DNA of 64,000 nt from Dechloromonas sp. A34 (GTDB lineage: Bacteria; Pseudomonadota; Gammaproteobacteria; Burkholderiales; Rhodocyclaceae): NCBI RefSeq assembly GCF_026261605.1, contig NZ_CP102486.1:2480001-2544000 (forward strand), in the 5' to 3' direction. The position numbers were made by a program, and so were the translations under genes. Shown one piece after another: positions 34,759-47,247 of this stretch. Each line of letters begins with the position of its first letter. The first letter of the stretch is position 1. The notes beneath the pieces were generated by a model. It searched no databases. It saw nothing but the letters and a program-made list of their open reading frames with translations, and was not told where the DNA came from.

Positions 34759-36030
34759 ATGCGTGCCATTTTTATAAGTTATCGCCGGGATGATTCCGAA
34801 GGTCAGGCTGGTCGCTTGTTCGACGATCTCAGCAACCATTTTGGCGAGGACACCGTCTTCATGGATGTGGCCGGCATCGAGCCGGGACGAGATTTTCGCC
34901 GCGTCATCGACGAACACGTGGCCTCCTGCGGTGTTTTGCTGGCCATCATCGGCAAGAGCTGGACCGATGCCAAGGACGAGGAAGGTCGGCTCCGGCTCGA
35001 CGACCCGATGGATTTCGTTCGCCTCGAAACCGCCTCCGCCCTGAAGCGTGATATTCCTGTCGTGCCGGTACTCGTGCACGGGGCGCGTATGCCACGCGCC
35101 GAACAGTTGCCCGATGACCTGAAGGAACTAACATTTCGTAACGGCGTCGAGTTGACGCACGCGCGCTGGGACTCTGATGTCCAGGTACTGATCAAGGCGC
35201 TCAGCCCGTATGTGGCCACACTGCAAAAGCAGGATGGTGGCGCGCCGGACAAGGCGCTGGCTCAGGCACGGCAGCCGACCGGGACAGCCGATGTCATATC
35301 GGCTCGGGTCGCACCGGCGGCAAAGAATAATGTGGGCATTATCGTTGCGCTCGCGATGGCGGCCATCCTGCTCGCAGTCGGTGGATACTGGGCATATCGA
35401 AATGCAGTCGAGACTGCAGGGCAGGAAAGAATAGCCGCAGAACAAACCAAAGCCGCCGAGTCGGACAGGCTGGCTCAGGAACGGGCGAGGGAAAAAGCCG
35501 AAGCTGACCGGGTCGCCGCCGACAAAGCCAAGGCGCAGGAGGCTGAGAGGTTGGCCCGCGATCGCGCGAGCCAACAGGCCGAAGCGGAGAAAATCGCCAT
35601 CGAGAAAGCGAGACTTGAAGCCGAGCGGCTGGCCATACAAAAGGCCAGACTCCAGGCCGATGTCGACAGAGTGGCCCGGGAAAAGGCGGAAGCCGAACGG
35701 CTTGCGGCCGAAAAGGCAAGAGCGGCCGAGGCAGAAAGAATCGCCCGCGAACGCGCCTCGCCGAACCGGGGCTGGCTGGCCCATGATTTCCCGGCGCCGA
35801 ACGGTGGCAGGCTGGTTTACCGGATCATGGCGGACGGCAATCCGGCCTGCGCCTCTTACGACGCGGCCAATTGCTTGTGGGGCGTTCCCTTTAGCGAACT
35901 CGACATGCAGCGCATCCGGGTGCTTGCCTGTGGCAAACCGCACTATGCCCGATGGGGTGCCACCGGCTACGAAGACCCCAAACACTGGTGCAGCATCGCC
36001 CGAAGACTACGCCTGAGCCGGGCGGAATAG
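34759..36030 (+). CDS. TIR-domain membrane protein with a long coiled coil
   Basis: The 423-residue protein begins with a TIR domain (MRAIFISYRRDDSEGQAGRL, about 1-150; DPMDFVRLETASAL contains the conserved Glu90, the usual NADase catalytic residue). One membrane segment follows (about 192-213, GIIVALAMAAILLAVGGYWA), then a 115-residue charged coiled coil of Ala/Glu/Arg repeats and a C-terminal domain of about 85 residues with four cysteines. AAGGAGG sits 5 bases before the ATG. Bacterial TIR proteins can be NAD-degrading defence effectors or adaptors; no partner gene is adjacent. The C-terminal domain is not recognised. Confidence 0.85.
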   Translation: MRAIFISYRRDDSEGQAGRLFDDLSNHFGEDTVFMDVAGIEPGRDFRRVIDEHVASCGVLLAIIGKSWTDAKDEEGRLRLDDPMDFVRLETASALKRDIPVVPVLVHGARMPRAEQLPDDLKELTFRNGVELTHARWDSDVQVLIKALSPYVATLQKQDGGAPDKALAQARQPTGTADVISARVAPAAKNNVGIIVALAMAAILLAVGGYWAYRNAVETAGQERIAAEQTKAAESDRLAQERAREKAEADRVAADKAKAQEAERLARDRASQQAEAEKIAIEKARLEAERLAIQKARLQADVDRVAREKAEAERLAAEKARAAEAERIARERASPNRGWLAHDFPAPNGGRLVYRIMADGNPACASYDAANCLWGVPFSELDMQRIRVLACGKPHYARWGATGYEDPKHWCSIARRLRLSRAE

Positions 36031-36068
36031 AGGCGACGACGGATGTCCGCAAATTGATCGAGTGGGGC

Positions 36069-36103
36069 GCGGGCCGGTGAAATCGGCGGAAGGGCCGGCC
36101 CGC
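36069..36103. terminator. GC-rich hairpin between convergent TIR and cnoX genes
   Basis: GCGGGCCGG (36069-36077) pairs perfectly with CCGGCCCGC (36095-36103) across a 17-base loop. Only a short TTTT follows further on (36111-36114). It may terminate transcription from either side, but it is not a classic U-tract terminator. Confidence 0.45.
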
Positions 36104-36113
36104 TCGCCGCTTT

Positions 36114-36971
36114 TCAGTTGAGCGCTGCCGACATCTTGCGGCGGAATTCGCGAATCAGGTCGTCGTACTGGTCGCTACCGCCGAGCGCTTCGAACAGTTG
36201 CAGCAGCGCCTTGCGGCCGGCGCCTTCCTCGAAGAAACGGTCGCGGACGACGACTTCGAGCGCCGCTTCCATCGCTTCGCGGAAACGGCTCTGCGCGGCG
36301 TAGGCGCGGGACAGGTCGAGGCGGATGGCGTGGTCGGCCGGGTTGGCGGCCAGTTTGGCTTCGAGTTCGGCCGTATCGGCGGCACCGGCGGCCAGCGCCA
36401 GGCGGGCTCGCAGGGCATTGGCGCGGGCGGCTTCCTGGGTGTATTCGCCGGACAACAGCTGCTGGGCTTCGTCGCTGCGCCCGAGCTGGATCAGCACGTC
36501 GACGGCGTCGAGCTGGATGGCCTGGTCTTCCGGCTTGGCCTTGCTGGCTTCGACCAGCTTGGCGAGGGCTTCTTCGAGCTTGCCATCGGCGACCAGGGCA
36601 GCGGCTTCCTCGCGCAGGTTGCCGCCGGCCGCGGCGGGCAGCGCGAAGCGGTCGAGGAATTCGCGGATCTGGCTTTCGGGCAGGGCGCCATTGAATTCAT
36701 CGACCAACTGGCCCTGGAACAGGACCTTGACCGAGGGAATGCTGCGCACGCCGAAGTGCTGGGCGAGTTCCGGGTTCTCGTCGGAATTGACCATGGCCAG
36801 CAGGAAGCGGCCCTGGTATTCCTCGGCCAGCTTTTCCAGTATCGGCTTCAGGGCTTTGCAGGGTTCGCACCACGGCGCCCAGAAGTCGACGACGACCGGC
36901 ACGTCCTGGGCCGGCAGCAGGACCTTGGTTTCAAATTCCTCAATGGAAACGTCAAAGGCAAATTGGGACAT
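36114..36971 (-). CDS. cnoX: Thioredoxin-like co-chaperone CnoX (YbbN type)
   Basis: The 285-residue protein has an N-terminal thioredoxin domain with an active-site-like WAPWCEPCKALKPIL near residue 32 and a C-terminal TPR region (about 120-285). This is the layout of CnoX/YbbN, which protects substrates from oxidation and hands them to GroEL or DnaK. The motif is CEPC; the E. coli protein lacks a normal CxxC, so this one may retain redox activity. It lies 18 bases downstream of the biosynthetic operon and could be transcribed with it, although its role is general. Confidence 0.9.
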   Translation of the reverse strand: MSQFAFDVSIEEFETKVLLPAQDVPVVVDFWAPWCEPCKALKPILEKLAEEYQGRFLLAMVNSDENPELAQHFGVRSIPSVKVLFQGQLVDEFNGALPESQIREFLDRFALPAAAGGNLREEAAALVADGKLEEALAKLVEASKAKPEDQAIQLDAVDVLIQLGRSDEAQQLLSGEYTQEAARANALRARLALAAGAADTAELEAKLAANPADHAIRLDLSRAYAAQSRFREAMEAALEVVVRDRFFEEGAGRKALLQLFEALGGSDQYDDLIREFRRKMSAALN

Positions 36972-36989
36972 GGCGGGAACCTGTAATAG

Positions 36990-37664
36990 TTAGAGTGTCG
37001 CGAATTCTACTGCCAGCCGGGGGCTGTCGGGCGATTGCAGGTGCAGCCTGGCAGCCGTCGGCTGATTCAGCCAATTGGCAACCAGAGCGGGGAAATCCGG
37101 GGTGTCGGGCACGGCCGCGGGGACGTTCGCAGTCGTTGGCAGCAAGCAAGCCCGGGCGGTTTCCAGACGGGTGCCGGCGAGGGCCAGCCAGTGGCCGACG
37201 GCGCCATCCGCTGTGCTGTCGAGATGGGCGCACAGGACTTGCGCGTAACGACCTTCGGCCAGCCAGTTGCCGGCCAGCGCGAGGAGCAGCGACCAGTTGG
37301 CGAGACCGGCGGTATCGAGCGGGAAGTGCATGGCCGAGCGCAGGCCGGGGAGGAAGGGCTGGATCTGGACTGCGGCCAGGACGGGCTGGGTGGCCAGAAA
37401 CTCGAAGGGCATCGGTTCGCCGCCACCGGCGTAGAGTTCGTCGAGCATGGCCTGGGTCTCCTGGCGCGGGCCATGGGTCGATTGCCAGAGCAGGGCGGTT
37501 GGCAGGTGGCGGCGCTCGGCGGGCAGGTTGGCCAGGGCCCCGAGCAGCGCCAGTTGAGTCAGGGGGGCGGCACGGCGCAGCGGTTTGCCGAGCGCGGTGC
37601 GGACGGCACTCGGCAGCTCGTCGGCGGCGAGGTGCTGGCTGAAGGCGGAGGTCAGGTAGATCAT
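36990..37664 (-). CDS. Ketoacyl-synthase-like protein without active site (chain-length-factor-like)
   Basis: The 224-residue protein resembles only the N-terminal half of a ketoacyl synthase (Ketoacyl-synt_2/PF13723 type, often annotated as chain length factor in aryl-polyene-type clusters). Recognisable parts are PTALLWQSTHGPRQETQAML and FPLDTAGLANWSLLLALAGN. No catalytic cysteine sits in a KS-like context, so it is probably a non-catalytic partner or scaffold of the synthase upstream. It is the last gene of the lipid operon; its ATG overlaps the upstream stop by 4 bases. Confidence 0.75.
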   Translation of the reverse strand: MIYLTSAFSQHLAADELPSAVRTALGKPLRRAAPLTQLALLGALANLPAERRHLPTALLWQSTHGPRQETQAMLDELYAGGGEPMPFEFLATQPVLAAVQIQPFLPGLRSAMHFPLDTAGLANWSLLLALAGNWLAEGRYAQVLCAHLDSTADGAVGHWLALAGTRLETARACLLPTTANVPAAVPDTPDFPALVANWLNQPTAARLHLQSPDSPRLAVEFATL

Positions 37665-38740
37665 CGGCGCTCGACGATCATCGTGGCCAGCCCGCCGCCG
37701 AAGCCGACCAGATTGAGCATGGCGCGTTTGACCGGGGCAGTGCAGCGTGTCGTGGTCGGTTGCAGGCCAATTTCCGGATCGGGATCGGCAAAGCCGGCGG
37801 TGGCTGGAATTCGCTCGCTATCGAGGCAGGCGATCAGGGCGGCCGCTTCGGCGATGCCGCTGGCGCCCAGGGTATGGCCGAGCGCCGACTTGAGCGAGAG
37901 CAGTGGCGGCATGGCTTGGGCGAAAACCCGGCGCAGGGCGTTGGCTTCGGCGAGGTCGGTGCCGGGCGAACCGGCGGCCTGCAGTTTGAGCAGTTCGATG
38001 TCGCTTGGCGTCAGGCCTGCCTCATGCAGGCAGTCGGCGATCACGGCCGCCAGCGGGCCGCCTTCGGGATCGGGGCCGGTCATCGAATAGGCATCGATCC
38101 CGGTGCACAGGCCGGCGATGCGCCAGCGGCCGGGCGTGGCCGAGAGGCGCAGGGCGGCGACCGCTTCGCCGAGGACCAGGCCGTCGCGGCGGGCGTCGAA
38201 CGGCCGGCAGGCGCTCGGCGAGAGCAGCTCCATGGCGGCGAAGCCGGCCAGGGTCAGATTGTTGGCGAGCTCGATGCCGACGATGACGGCCTCGTCGATC
38301 TGGCCGGCCGCGATCAGACTGCGTGCCGCATCGATTGCGGAAAAGCCGGAAATGCAGGCATTGGACAGACTGTAGCGCGGCCCGGCGAGTTGTAGCCAGT
38401 CCGCAATGGTCCGGCTGAATTCGGCATTGGCGGCGGGCAGGTCGCAGGGAGCGCCTTGTTGCTCGAAATGGCCGATCTGGAAGGACGAGGAGGCGACGAA
38501 GAGCGGGGCGCCGGGATGCAGCGGGCCAAGCTGGGCGGCGATGCAGCCGATGGCCCGCTCGGCGCGGGCCAGCCAGTTGGGTTCAGCCAGCGGCAGGCTG
38601 AAGTAGGGAAATTCGCGCTCGCCGAGCCGGCGCTGGCTGCTTGCCCAATCGCCCGTCCACAGGGCGTCGGCGACGGCCGCCGGCGAATCGCCGCGGGCGC
38701 AGAGTAGTCCGCTGCCGGTGAAATAGACCGGGCGGCTCAT
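37661..38740 (-). CDS. Beta-ketoacyl-ACP synthase (KAS I/II-like) with an altered active site
   Basis: This 359-residue thiolase-fold synthase has the nucleophile Cys129 in YSLSNACISGFSAIDAARS and the second conserved Lys/His block KSALGHTLGASG. The first catalytic histidine, normally in a NxHGTxTP motif, is replaced: the aligned stretch reads LLKLQAAGSPGTD. It is also shorter than FabF or FabB (about 405-412 residues). It likely elongates or condenses acyl chains on the ACP encoded just upstream, but its chemistry could differ from standard decarboxylative condensation. ATGA overlaps join it to both neighbours. Confidence 0.85.
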   Translation of the reverse strand: MSRPVYFTGSGLLCARGDSPAAVADALWTGDWASSQRRLGEREFPYFSLPLAEPNWLARAERAIGCIAAQLGPLHPGAPLFVASSSFQIGHFEQQGAPCDLPAANAEFSRTIADWLQLAGPRYSLSNACISGFSAIDAARSLIAAGQIDEAVIVGIELANNLTLAGFAAMELLSPSACRPFDARRDGLVLGEAVAALRLSATPGRWRIAGLCTGIDAYSMTGPDPEGGPLAAVIADCLHEAGLTPSDIELLKLQAAGSPGTDLAEANALRRVFAQAMPPLLSLKSALGHTLGASGIAEAAALIACLDSERIPATAGFADPDPEIGLQPTTTRCTAPVKRAMLNLVGFGGGLATMIVERR

Positions 38741-39006
38741 GCGCGCCGGGCAAGCCAGGCGTCGAGGTGTTCGGCGAGGTTGGCGACGCTGGACAGGATG
38801 CGGCGGGTTTCCTTGCTGTCCGGCAAGCGCAGCCCGTATTTCTTCTTGATCGCCATCGAGACTTGCAGGGCGTCGAGCGAGTCGAGCTGGAGCGGCGCTT
38901 CCGGGCCGAACAGCAGTTCGTCGTCGGTAATGCTGGCTGGGTCACAATCCTTGTCGCAGGCTTCGACGATCAGGGCTTTGATTTCAAGGCAGAGGGCAGC
39001 GTTCAT
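38737..39006 (-). CDS. Acyl carrier protein
   Basis: The 89-residue carrier has the phosphopantetheine attachment serine at about residue 43 in APLQLDSLDALQVSMAIKKK. Acidic and hydrophobic residues are spaced as in ACPs of secondary fatty-acid/polyketide systems. It overlaps the permease and the synthase genes by 4 bases each. It is presumably dedicated to this cluster; housekeeping acpP is not in the window. A phosphopantetheinyl transferase must come from elsewhere. Confidence 0.92.
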   Translation of the reverse strand: MNAALCLEIKALIVEACDKDCDPASITDDELLFGPEAPLQLDSLDALQVSMAIKKKYGLRLPDSKETRRILSSVANLAEHLDAWLARRA

Positions 39007-40235
39007 GATTGGGCGGCGAAGTCGCGGTGGTTGAGCCAGACGGCGGCGAGCAGCGCGAGGGTGGCAAAGACCAGCAGCTGGAGCAGGTTGGGCAGGATGT
39101 CGGCAAAGCTGCCGTGGCGCAGCATCACGTTATGGAAGCCTTCCAGCCCCCAGGCCATCGGCGAGATGGCGGCCAGTTTCTGCATGGTGGCCGGCATGAT
39201 GAATTTGGGCACCATGATGCCGCCGATGGCGCCCATCAGGATGTTGCCGATGCCGCCGACGATGGTCGCCTGTTCCGAGGTGCGGGCCAGACTGGCGATG
39301 AGCAGCGCCCAGGCTACGGCGGCGAGGCTGACGGCGGCCGAGACCGCCCACCAGTTGAGGAGCAGCGGCAGGCTGTCGGGTATTTCCAGCGCTTCGCTGC
39401 CGAACAGCGGGACGACGAAGATGCCGACCAGCACCATCATCACCGCCTGCACCTGATTGACCAGGAAGAAGGGCAGCAGCTTGCCGGCGAGGATCAGATG
39501 AAAGGGCAGGCCCATGGCGCGCAGCCGTTGCAGGGTGCCCTGCTGGCGCTCGATGATGAAGATCGAGGAAACCGGAATGACCACAAAGAACATCGCGAAG
39601 ATTAGCCAGGCCGGCACGTTCTGCTGCACCGAGGAGGGCAGTTGGGCGCTCCGGTCGTTCCTGACCGCGATGCTGCGGATTTCGTCGGGCCAGTCCTTGT
39701 CGGCCGTGCCGGTTGCCGCCGTCGGCAGGCCGAAGAGTTTGCCGGCGCGCACGGTCAGTTCGTCGGCGCGGACGCCGCCGAGGGCGGCCATGATCTGGTT
39801 GCGGAAGGCGAGCTGCAGGGCGGGGTTCAGAGTCGGGTCGATCAGCAACTGGAGTTGCTCGGTCGGTTGGCCATCGGCCCCGGCCGGGGTCAGCAGGCGT
39901 TCGCCGAAACCTTTGGGCAGGACCAGGGCCAGCGCCTGGCGCTTGGCGAGGATGTCCTGGTGGGCGGCATCGGGATCGTTGGCGCTGTCCAGCCGCCGAA
40001 AGGCCGCCCCCTTGTCGAGCCGCTTGATCAGGGCTTGCGAATGGATGCTCCGGTCGAGATCGACGACGACATAGGCGACGTCGATCGTGGTGCCCGGCGA
40101 GAAGGCGTCGCGCAGCGCCATGGTCATGACCAGGATGAAAATGGTCGGCATGATGAAGAGGGCCAGCAGGCCGTGCTTGTCGCGGGTCAGCGCGATGGTT
40201 TCCTTGAGCCAGAGGGCGAGCAGGCGGGGTGACAT
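39003..40235 (-). CDS. ABC-2 type transporter permease
   Basis: The 410-residue permease has an N-terminal membrane segment (GLLALFIMPTIFILVMTMAL), a periplasmic domain of about 150 residues (45-195) and five or so C-terminal segments (WLIFAMFFVVIPVSSIFIIE onward to LLVFATLALLAAVWL). This is the YhhJ/YbhS-like ABC-2 exporter layout. Together with the ATPase immediately upstream (3-base gap) it probably exports the product of the cluster or flips a lipid-linked precursor. Its stop overlaps the ACP start. Confidence 0.9.
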   Translation of the reverse strand: MSPRLLALWLKETIALTRDKHGLLALFIMPTIFILVMTMALRDAFSPGTTIDVAYVVVDLDRSIHSQALIKRLDKGAAFRRLDSANDPDAAHQDILAKRQALALVLPKGFGERLLTPAGADGQPTEQLQLLIDPTLNPALQLAFRNQIMAALGGVRADELTVRAGKLFGLPTAATGTADKDWPDEIRSIAVRNDRSAQLPSSVQQNVPAWLIFAMFFVVIPVSSIFIIERQQGTLQRLRAMGLPFHLILAGKLLPFFLVNQVQAVMMVLVGIFVVPLFGSEALEIPDSLPLLLNWWAVSAAVSLAAVAWALLIASLARTSEQATIVGGIGNILMGAIGGIMVPKFIMPATMQKLAAISPMAWGLEGFHNVMLRHGSFADILPNLLQLLVFATLALLAAVWLNHRDFAAQS

Positions 40236-40238
40236 GGT

Positions 40239-41150
40239 TCAGTCCCGCAAGGAGCGTTTGGTCAGCTGCATGAATACCTGTTCCAGGTTGTGCTGACCGA
40301 AGTTCAGGTTATTGACCGTGCAACCGGCGGCCGCCAGTTCGTCGAGCAGGCGGGGCAGGGCGGCGGTGGCGGGCAGTCTGAGACGGTATTTCAGCGTGTT
40401 TTCGGCGACCGCCTGGTAGCGGGTGGCGATGGCGTCCGGCAGCGGCTGGCCGAGATGCAGTTCGAGCGAAGGTTCCGCGCTGCGCAGGATGTCGTTCAAG
40501 GTGCCTTCGGCGAGGACCTTGCCCTGGTCGATGATGGCGATCTTCTGGCAGATGGCCTCGACCTCTTCCATGTAGTGGCTGGTGTAGATCACCGTCGTGC
40601 CGGCGGCGGGCAGGGCGGCGATCGAATCGAGCAGGAAGTGGCGCGACTGCGGATCGACGCCGACCGTCGGTTCGTCGAGCAGCAGCAGTTGCGGCTGGCC
40701 GAGCAGGCCGATGGCCAGGTTGAGGCGCCGGCGCAGGCCGCCGGACAGCTGTTCGGCGCGCTTGCCGACGACCTGTTCGAGGCGGGCGAAGGCGATGGCC
40801 GAGTCGATCTGGGCCTTGAGCTTGGACCCGCTCAGGCCGAGGGCGCCGCCGAAGAAGCCCAGGTTCTCGCCGACGTCGAGCATCGGGTAGAAGGCGTAAT
40901 CCTGCGGCACCAGGGCGATGGTCCGCGGATTGGCGGCGCGGGCTTCGGCCAGCGGCTGGTCGTCCAGTGTGATCCGGCCGTTGGTCGTGCTCAGCAGGCC
41001 GGCGAGCAGCGAAATCAGCGTCGTCTTGCCGGCGCCGTTCGGGCCGAGCAGGCCATAGACGCCACCGGCCGGGATGGTGAGGGAAACGGCTTGCAGCGCC
41101 TCGCTGGCGGCGGCGCGATAGCGGTACGAAACGCCATCGATGGCCAGCAT
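40239..41150 (-). CDS. ABC transporter ATP-binding protein (exporter)
   Basis: The 303-residue ATPase has Walker A (LLGPNGAGKTTLISLLAG) near residue 36, signature LSGGLRRRLNLAIGLLG, Walker B (LLLLDEPTVGVDPQ) and a C-terminal extension of about 80 residues ending KRSLRD, typical of the CcmA/DrrA/YbhF group. The start was placed at MLAIDGVSYR, whose A is shared with the upstream TGA (TGATG). The longer upstream frame is only read-through of the neighbour. It partners the ABC-2 permease 3 bases downstream. Confidence 0.93.
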   Translation of the reverse strand: MLAIDGVSYRYRAAASEALQAVSLTIPAGGVYGLLGPNGAGKTTLISLLAGLLSTTNGRITLDDQPLAEARAANPRTIALVPQDYAFYPMLDVGENLGFFGGALGLSGSKLKAQIDSAIAFARLEQVVGKRAEQLSGGLRRRLNLAIGLLGQPQLLLLDEPTVGVDPQSRHFLLDSIAALPAAGTTVIYTSHYMEEVEAICQKIAIIDQGKVLAEGTLNDILRSAEPSLELHLGQPLPDAIATRYQAVAENTLKYRLRLPATAALPRLLDELAAAGCTVNNLNFGQHNLEQVFMQLTKRSLRD

Positions 41151-42145
41151 CAGGCAGCGCGGCGCAGGTCGAGGAAGAATGCCTTCTCGCGCTCGGCGAT
41201 CTGGCGCAGCTTGGCGGCCAGGGCGGCCGGGACCAGGGGCTCGCGGTCGCGGATCATGCGGGCGGCGGAAAGGGCGAATTCGCGCCACTCGTCGCCGATG
41301 TCGACGAGGTTCTCCGAGAGTTCGTTAAGGCGCGGCCGGGCTAGCAGTTCGGCAGCTTCCTGCAGGAAAGAAGCGTAGATGAAGCGGAAACCGCCGCCGC
41401 CGGTGCCGATCTCTTCCTGCATGCGGACGACTTGGCCGATGAACATCTTGGCCTGCGCCGGATCGTTCTTGGCGGCCAGGCCTTCGATGGCGTTGGCCAG
41501 CCGGCGGATGCCGCGCACGCCAATGATTGGCAGCGGCGTGTCGAGCATGATGCGCGTCGTCTTTTTCAGGGCCTTGGGGATGACCTTGGTCCAGTCCGGG
41601 GTCGATGGCTTGCCGGTGGTGTAATAGAGCAGGCCTTTCGGGGCCAGTGCGCCCTTCGCGAAGCGGGCTTTTTGCAGCGCCTCGCCGGCGCAGCTGACTG
41701 TGGTCTCGAAGACCGGGTCGGACAGTTGATAGTCGCCGCTGGCTGCGTCGCGGCCGTAGGCCAGCACGTTGTGGGCGTTGAAGTGGAAGCGCAGGTCTTC
41801 CGGCATGTAGGGCAGGAAGAAGACCGAAGTCTGCATGCCGACCACTTCGCCGTCGGCCAGCAGTTCGTCGAGGCGCCGGGTGCCGGCCACCGGGTCGCGG
41901 AAGGTCTCGAAGCGCATGGTTAGGCCGAGCGGCTTTTGCAGGCCCTTGATGATGAACTTCGGCGGCATGCGGTAGGAAACCAGCGGCAGGCCGTTGATTT
42001 TGATGATCGGCAGGTAGGCGAAGGACAGCGCCGAGGAGAGGCCGAAGGCCATCGGTTCCGAGATCGGCAGGCCGTGGTGGCGCAGCATGGCCGACATGAC
42101 GCCGCTTTCGCAGTGGGAAGCCTGGCTGTGCTGAAATTCCATCAT
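41150..42145 (-). CDS. BtrH N-terminal domain protein (putative acyltransferase or peptidase-like)
   Basis: The 331-residue protein begins [20 protein letters not shown], matching the BtrH N-terminal domain with its conserved HCxSG block. BtrH transfers a side chain from an acyl carrier protein to butirosin, using a papain-like fold. Here the domain is followed by an alpha-helical C-terminal region (DUF4872-like, about 180-331). In this cluster it could move the finished acyl chain from the ACP to its acceptor. The ATG overlaps the preceding stop by 4 bases; the frame upstream of it is not native. Confidence 0.82.
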   Translation of the reverse strand: MMEFQHSQASHCESGVMSAMLRHHGLPISEPMAFGLSSALSFAYLPIIKINGLPLVSYRMPPKFIIKGLQKPLGLTMRFETFRDPVAGTRRLDELLADGEVVGMQTSVFFLPYMPEDLRFHFNAHNVLAYGRDAASGDYQLSDPVFETTVSCAGEALQKARFAKGALAPKGLLYYTTGKPSTPDWTKVIPKALKKTTRIMLDTPLPIIGVRGIRRLANAIEGLAAKNDPAQAKMFIGQVVRMQEEIGTGGGGFRFIYASFLQEAAELLARPRLNELSENLVDIGDEWREFALSAARMIRDREPLVPAALAAKLRQIAEREKAFFLDLRRAA

Positions 42146-42537
42146 TCGGCCTTTTTCAGTTGCTCGACGCTGATGCCCATCACGCTGGCGTAGCGGCCGA
42201 GCAGGGCCGGCGACAGGCCGGCGAAGACGGCGGGCCGGAAATGGCGGCGGATACGCCACTGCCAGAGGCCAGTGGTCTGGGAAAGCAGCGGCACGTCCAT
42301 GCGCGCCTTGTGCATGTGATATTCGAGAGTCGAGGTCTGGCCGGCCAGTACCCGCTGGCGGGCATCTTCGGCCAGCCGGTTGAGATCGTCGACGGCTTGG
42401 CGGGTGACGATTTCTTCGACTTCCCAGCCGGCCGACTGGACGATCTGCAGCTTGCCGTCCTCGCCGCGGGCATAGACCGCCTTGCGATGACCGCCGAGGG
42501 TGACGTTGCCTTCCTGCGGAACGTCGCGCTCAAGCAT
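42142..42537 (-). CDS. Conserved-context protein of unknown function (131 aa)
   Basis: The protein starts [20 protein letters not shown], is soluble and mixed alpha/beta in appearance, and has a basic aromatic-rich stretch ([20 protein letters not shown]). It ends [17 protein letters not shown], which resembles a short helix-turn-helix end, but this is weak. No signal peptide, membrane segment or catalytic motif is seen. Its start overlaps the KAS III stop by 8 bases and its stop overlaps the BtrH-like start by 4, so it is a fixed member of the operon. I do not recognise the family. Confidence 0.75.
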   Translation of the reverse strand: MLERDVPQEGNVTLGGHRKAVYARGEDGKLQIVQSAGWEVEEIVTRQAVDDLNRLAEDARQRVLAGQTSTLEYHMHKARMDVPLLSQTTGLWQWRIRRHFRPAVFAGLSPALLGRYASVMGISVEQLKKAE

Positions 42538-43670
42538 GGTCGACTGCGGTCAGGTACATCAACGAACCGGTGAAACGGCCGCTTTCGGGAACGAAGCAGA
42601 GCAGGCGGTCGCCGGCCTTCAGTCGACCACTCTTCAGCAGTTCGTCGATCATGATGTAGATCGCTGCCGAGCCGGTGTTGCCCTTGGTGTGCAGGTTGGT
42701 GAACCATTTTTCCGGCGCCACCGTGAAGCCGACGGTGGCCATGCAGTCGGCGATCGGCAGTCGGAAATATTCGGAAGACATGTGCGGCAGATACCAGTCG
42801 ACATCGGCCGGAGTCAGGCCGCGGCTGGTCATGACTTTTTCCAGCGGTTTGCCGACCGTCTGGTAGACCACGCTTTCGTTGAGCAGCCGGACGTCCTGCT
42901 TGACCGCAAAGACCGAGCGCGCCGCCCATTCCTCGGCAGGGAAGGCTTTCCAGCCTTTCAGCGAACCATCGGCCTGCTTTTCGCCGCCGGCATACATGCA
43001 GACGTCCATATGGTTGGCCTGCGACAGGATGTCGATCCACTCGATGCGCAGCGACAGGCCGCTGGCCGCCGGCCGGTTCTGAAGCAGGAAGGCGCCGGCG
43101 CCGTCGGACAGCATCCAGCGCAGGAAATCCTTCTCGAAGGCGATTTCGGGATTGTTTTCCAGTTCGGCAACGCGGAATTCGGATTCGGCCTCGAAATTGC
43201 GCGCATGCAGCACGGCGGAAGCCTGTTCCGAGCCGGTGGCCACGGCATTCTCGGCGAGGCCGGCGAGGACCGACATATAGGCGTACTTCAGTGCGGTGAT
43301 GCCGGAAACGCAGATGCCGGCGGTGGAGACCACTTCGCAGGGCGGGATGCCCAGTTCGCCGTGAACCATCACGCCATGATTGGGCATCAGCTGGTCGGGC
43401 ATCGTGGTGCCGGTGGCGAGGCAGTCGATCGTCTGGCCGACCCCGAGACCGCGCACGGCTTCGGCCGTGAGCTGGGCATTGGTGTGGGTCGTTTCGCCGG
43501 TCAGCGGATCGATCGCGTAATGGCGCTGGCGGATGCCGTTGTTGCGCAACACGATGCGGCGGGCGCGGGAAGGCCGGCCACCGACCACGCCGAGGATGTT
43601 TTCCATGTCCTCGTTGCCGACTGGGGCATTAGGCAAAAATGCCGATGTCCCCGTGATGTAAACCTTGCCG

Positions 43671-43681
<11 letters not shown>
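42530..43681 (-). CDS. Beta-ketoacyl-ACP synthase III-like condensing enzyme (DarB-like)
   Basis: The 383-residue thiolase-fold enzyme has the KAS III triad: Cys124 in [17 protein letters not shown], His in [16 protein letters not shown] and Asn in [16 protein letters not shown]. It is longer than FabH (about 317 residues) and fits the secondary-metabolism branch that includes DarB, which starts dialkylresorcinol synthesis. It follows the DarA-like gene with an 11-base overlap. The substrate and whether it primes or terminates the chain cannot be told from sequence. Confidence 0.88.

Positions 43682-47243
<3,562 letters not shown>

Positions 47244-47247
<4 letters not shown>

Noticed and set aside
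40290..41378. Plus-strand open frame of 362 codons
   Set aside because: It is antisense to the ABC ATPase gene, whose Walker motifs are clear.
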